Positions 5,985 to 8,520 of a DNA stretch of 8,520 nt are shown here, in pieces. Every line of letters begins with the position of its first letter. The stretch's first letter is position 1. Source of the DNA: Prolixibacteraceae bacterium (GTDB taxonomy: Bacteria; Bacteroidota; Bacteroidia; Bacteroidales; Prolixibacteraceae); NCBI GenBank assembly GCA_003537645.1, contig DPRM01000140.1, forward strand, positions 219-8,738, read 5' to 3'. The notes beneath the pieces were generated by a model. The model saw only the letters and a program-made list of their open reading frames with translations, searched no databases and was not told the origin of the DNA. The position numbers and the translations under genes are program-made.

Positions 5985-6101
5985 ATGAAAGTAAGAACAT
6001 CCATTAAAAAACGTAGTGCTGACTGCAAAATAGTGCGCAGAAAAGGCCGTTTGTACGTGATTAACAAAAAGAATCCTAAGTACAAACAACGTCAGGGATA
6101 A
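5985..6101 (+). CDS. rpmJ: 50S ribosomal protein L36, zinc-free form
   Basis: L36 (bL36) is the smallest 50S protein and binds 23S rRNA near the peptidyl transferase region. The 38-residue translation starts MKVRTSIKKRSADCKIVRRK and ends KNPKYKQRQG, an almost standard L36. The zinc ribbon ligands are mostly gone. Compared with the E. coli-type Cys11, Cys14, Cys27 and His33, this protein has Ser11, Cys14, Asn27 and Tyr33, so it cannot hold zinc in the usual way. The same zinc-free type is common in Bacteroidota. The gene lies 11 nt after infA and 27 nt before rpsM, the conserved order. Confidence 0.96.
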   Translation: MKVRTSIKKRSADCKIVRRKGRLYVINKKNPKYKQRQG

Positions 6102-6106
6102 TTAAT

Positions 6107-6114
6107 TAACTTTG
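6107..6114 (+). promoter_or_regulatory. Candidate -7 promoter box upstream of rpsM
   Basis: TAACTTTG matches the Bacteroidota -7 consensus TAnnTTTG and ends 14 nt before the rpsM ATG. No TTG lies at the expected -33 position, which is inside rpmJ. A transcript from here would have a leader of only about 10 nt. A chance match in A+T-rich DNA is quite possible. Confidence 0.25.
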
Positions 6115-6128
6115 TAAAAAATTTATTT

Positions 6129-6506
6129 ATGGCTCGTATAAGTGGTGTTGACATCCCTAACAATAAGAGAGGCGAGATAGCATTAACCTATATTTACGGT
6201 ATTGGGCGCAATCTTTCTGTAACGCTCCTCGAAAAAGCCGGCGTTGACAAAAACATCAAAGTTCAGGATTGGACTGATGAACATTTAGCTGCTGTTCGTG
6301 CGGCTATCAGTGGAAACATTAAGGTAGAAGGCGAATTACGCTCCGAAACCCAAATGAATATTAAACGATTAATGGATATCGGTTGCTATCGTGGTATTCG
6401 TCATCGTGTAGGCTTACCTCTTCGTGGACAGAGCACTAAAAATAATGCCCGCACACGTAAAGGAAAAAGAAAAACTGTTGCTAATAAGAAAAAAGCCACT
6501 AAATAA
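6129..6506 (+). CDS. rpsM: 30S ribosomal protein S13
   Basis: S13 (uS13) is in the 30S head, forms intersubunit bridges with L5 and 23S rRNA, and its C-terminal tail reaches P-site tRNA. The protein is 125 residues. The N-terminal ARISGVDIPNNKR and YIYGIGR segments lead into the helix-two-turns-helix domain. The diagnostic GIRHRVGLPLRGQSTKNN starts at residue 89, followed by ARTRKGKRKTV and a lysine-rich tail. The 27-nt gap before it is extremely A+T-rich, with no SD. rpsK follows after 14 nt. Confidence 0.98.
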   Translation: MARISGVDIPNNKRGEIALTYIYGIGRNLSVTLLEKAGVDKNIKVQDWTDEHLAAVRAAISGNIKVEGELRSETQMNIKRLMDIGCYRGIRHRVGLPLRGQSTKNNARTRKGKRKTVANKKKATK

Positions 6507-6520
6507 TTGATATTTGAATT

Positions 6521-6910
6521 ATGGCAAAAAAGACTGGTTCTACTAAAAAACGAGTTGTTATCGTTGAAGCAATCGGACAGGCACACATACATTCTTCATT
6601 CAACAACATCATTGTGTCGTTGACCAATGGTAATGGTGAAGTAATTTCATGGTCGTCAGCCGGTAAAAAAGGGTTCAGAGGTTCTAAAAAGAATACTCCT
6701 TATGCTGCACAGGTAGCTTCTGAAGAATGTGCCAAGACCGCTTATGATCTTGGACTGAGAAAAGTTAAAGTATATGTAAAAGGTCCAGGTAATGGCCGCG
6801 AATCTGCAATACGCGCTATCAGTAGTGTAGGCATTCAGGTAAGTGAAATTGTTGATGTTACCCCACTACCTCACAATGGATGTCGTCCTGCAAAAAGAAG
6901 ACGTGTTTAA
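6521..6910 (+). CDS. rpsK: 30S ribosomal protein S11
   Basis: S11 (uS11) lies on the 30S platform next to the mRNA exit (E) site and contacts S7 and S18. The protein is 129 residues, as usual. SFNNIIVSLTNGNGEVISWS, SAGKKGFRGSKKNTPYAAQ and the end VTPLPHNGCRPAKRRRV are clear S11 signatures. The Asn119-Gly120 pair in PHNGCRP is retained; in E. coli S11 this Asn is known to be converted to isoaspartate. Spacing is 14 nt from rpsM and 20 nt to rpsD. Confidence 0.98.
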   Translation: MAKKTGSTKKRVVIVEAIGQAHIHSSFNNIIVSLTNGNGEVISWSSAGKKGFRGSKKNTPYAAQVASEECAKTAYDLGLRKVKVYVKGPGNGRESAIRAISSVGIQVSEIVDVTPLPHNGCRPAKRRRV

Positions 6911-6930
6911 TCTAATTAATTAAGACAGTA

Positions 6931-7539
6931 ATGGCAAGATATAGAGGACCACAATCCAGAATCGCCCGGAAATTTGGTGAACCAATTTTCGGACCTGATA
7001 AAGTACTTGAAAAGAAAAATTTCCCACCGGGAGTTCACGGTTTGGCTAGCCGCAGACGTAAAAAATCTGAATACGGTTTGCAATTGAGAGAAAAGCAAAA
7101 AGCAAAATACATGTATGGTATTTTGGAAAAACAATTCTCGAATTTGTTCAAAAAAGCTTCGGCATCGAAAGGTGTGACCGGCGAAGTTCTGTTACAACTG
7201 CTCGAAGCTCGTTTGGATAATGTAGTGTTCCGTTTGGGCATTGCTCCAACCCGTGCTGCTGCCCGTCAGTTGGTATCTCATAAACACATCACAGTAAATT
7301 CAGAAGTTGTTAATATACCTTCTTTCCATTTACGTCCAGGTGATGTTGTAGGTGTTCGCGAAAAATCAAAATCGCTTGAAGTAATTACAGCTTCAGTGAA
7401 TTCTCGTCGTCACAGTAAATTTGCATGGTTGGAATGGGATAACACTCAATTGGTAGGTCGGTTTTTAACTCGTCCTGAAAGAGTAGATATTCCTGAAAAC
7501 ATTAAAGAACAACTTATTGTAGAGTTGTATTCTAAATAA
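6931..7539 (+). CDS. rpsD: 30S ribosomal protein S4, zinc-free form
   Basis: S4 (uS4) is a primary assembly protein nucleating the 16S 5' domain and lines the mRNA entry site. In E. coli it also represses the alpha operon, though no matching leader pseudoknot was identified here. The protein is 202 residues, a common length. It begins MARYRGPQSRIARKFGEPIF and has no cysteine at all, so it lacks the N-terminal zinc knuckle of some S4 proteins. The S4 RNA-binding domain spans about 92-150: EARLDNVVFRLGIAPTRAAA, then RQLVSHKHITVN and RPGDVVGVREKSK. The gene sits 20 nt after rpsK and 16 nt before rpoA. Confidence 0.98.
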   Translation: MARYRGPQSRIARKFGEPIFGPDKVLEKKNFPPGVHGLASRRRKKSEYGLQLREKQKAKYMYGILEKQFSNLFKKASASKGVTGEVLLQLLEARLDNVVFRLGIAPTRAAARQLVSHKHITVNSEVVNIPSFHLRPGDVVGVREKSKSLEVITASVNSRRHSKFAWLEWDNTQLVGRFLTRPERVDIPENIKEQLIVELYSK

Positions 7540-7555
7540 TCAATTACTCAGTATT

Positions 7556-8520
7556 ATGGCAATATTAGCGTTCCAAAAACCCGACAAAGTTATAATGGTT
7601 GAAACCGATGATAAGTACGGTAAATTTGAATTCCGTCCATTGGAGCCAGGCTATGGTATTACAATCGGTAATGCTTTACGAAGAATTCTGTTATCCTCTT
7701 TGGAAGGTTATTCAATTACAACTGTCAGAATCGACAAAGTTGATCATGAATTTGCTACCATTAAGGGAGTGATGGAGGATGTTACCGAAATCATCCTTAA
7801 CTTAAAGCAAATCAGGTTCAAACGCGAAGTCGAAGATTTCGACAGTGAAAAGGTATCAATTTCAATTTCCGGACAAGAGACGTTTACTGCCGGAGATATC
7901 AATAAATTCATGACCGGCTTCCGTGTTTTAAATCCTGAATTAGTTATATGCAGGATGGAACATGAAGTTAAATTGCAGATGGATATCACCATCAACAAAG
8001 GTCGCGGATACGTCCCAAGCGCTGAAAATAAGCCGATCGATGCTGAGTTTGGAGTTATTCCGATTGATTCAATTTTCACACCTATCAAGAATGTGAAATA
8101 TGCTATCGAAAATTATCGCGTTGAGCAGAAAACCGACTACGAAAAGTTAGTTTTTGAAATCACTACCGATGGATCAATTCATCCGAAAGATGCATTGAAA
8201 GAAGCAGCTAAAATTCTGATTTATCACTTTATGCTTTTCTCTGACGAAAAAATAACCATTGATTCGGATGAGAAATTTGCAAACGAAGAGTTTGACGAAG
8301 AAGTACTGCACATGCGCCAGCTTTTGAAAACAAAACTGGTTGACATGGATCTTTCTGTTCGTGCATTGAACTGCCTCAAAGCAGCTGATGTTGAAACACT
8401 GGGAGAACTGGTTACTTATAACCGGAACGATTTGCTTAAATTCCGTAATTTCGGTAAAAAGTCACTCACAGAACTCGATGACCTTTTGGTGAGCCTGAAT
8501 TTGACTTTCGGAATGGATAT
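7556..8520 (+). CDS. rpoA: DNA-directed RNA polymerase subunit alpha (3' end cut by window)
   Basis: The alpha subunit dimerises to nucleate assembly of RNA polymerase core, and its C-terminal domain contacts UP elements and activators. The window holds 321 complete codons plus 2 bases with no stop. The family's usual length of about 330 suggests only some ten residues are missing. The N-terminal domain shows LEPGYGITIGNALRRILLSS (29-48), the dimerisation and beta-contact region. The C-terminal domain (about 262-321) keeps the DNA-contact residues of E. coli alpha: Arg269, Asn272 and Cys273 in VRALNCLKA, and Gly300, Lys302 and Ser303 in FGKKSLTEL. The start is 16 nt after rpsD with no SD. rplQ would be expected next, outside the window. 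Confidence 0.98.
   Translation, partial: MAILAFQKPDKVIMVETDDKYGKFEFRPLEPGYGITIGNALRRILLSSLEGYSITTVRIDKVDHEFATIKGVMEDVTEIILNLKQIRFKREVEDFDSEKVSISISGQETFTAGDINKFMTGFRVLNPELVICRMEHEVKLQMDITINKGRGYVPSAENKPIDAEFGVIPIDSIFTPIKNVKYAIENYRVEQKTDYEKLVFEITTDGSIHPKDALKEAAKILIYHFMLFSDEKITIDSDEKFANEEFDEEVLHMRQLLKTKLVDMDLSVRALNCLKAADVETLGELVTYNRNDLLKFRNFGKKSLTELDDLLVSLNLTFGMD

Noticed and set aside
7744..8088. 114-codon open frame on the minus strand within rpoA
   Set aside because: It is antisense to conserved rpoA coding sequence; the Ser/Ile-rich product has no family features and no promoter or RBS.
1..8520. Undescribed system, mobile element, CRISPR or defence island
   Set aside because: Every gene is a known ribosomal, secretion, initiation or transcription gene in conserved order; no repeats arrays, transposase, integrase or unknown coding genes are present.

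Overview
The window lies inside the large ribosomal-protein gene cluster (S10-spc-alpha type) of a bacterium. All genes are on the + strand. The organism is most likely a member of the phylum Bacteroidota. The evidence is the gene order, the zinc-free forms of S14, S4 and L36 (the L36 retains one Cys where E. coli L36 has three Cys and a His), the A+T-rich composition, the near absence of Shine-Dalgarno sequences, and two matches to the Bacteroidota -7 promoter box TAnnTTTG. Assignment below phylum is not secure from this sequence alone; class Bacteroidia is my best guess.

Positions 1-5546 hold the spc-type block: the 3' end of rpsQ (S17), then rplN, rplX, rplE, rpsN, rpsH, rplF, rplR, rpsE, rpmD, rplO and secY. 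Genes overlap by 1 nt or are separated by at most 20 nt, so a single transcript is expected. The products build both ribosomal subunits, and SecY is the translocon channel through which newly made proteins are exported.

Positions 5547-5751 form the only sizeable gap (205 bp). It contains several short inverted repeats, some of which are mutually exclusive, and one candidate -7 promoter box. Many Bacteroidota carry map (methionine aminopeptidase) between secY and infA. It is absent here, and no decayed copy is recognisable.

Positions 5752-8520 hold the alpha-type block: infA (IF1), rpmJ (L36), rpsM (S13), rpsK (S11), rpsD (S4) and rpoA (RNA polymerase alpha). rpoA is cut by the window edge only a few codons before its expected end. 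Together the block supplies a translation initiation factor, three early or central 30S proteins, one 50S protein and a core RNA polymerase subunit.

All 18 genes are recognisable housekeeping genes with intact reading frames; the two at the window edges are incomplete. There is no mobile element, CRISPR array, tRNA or rRNA gene, and no sign of horizontal transfer. I found no undescribed system. The points most worth checking are the structured secY-infA gap, the missing map gene, and a single strong Shine-Dalgarno sequence before rplF.
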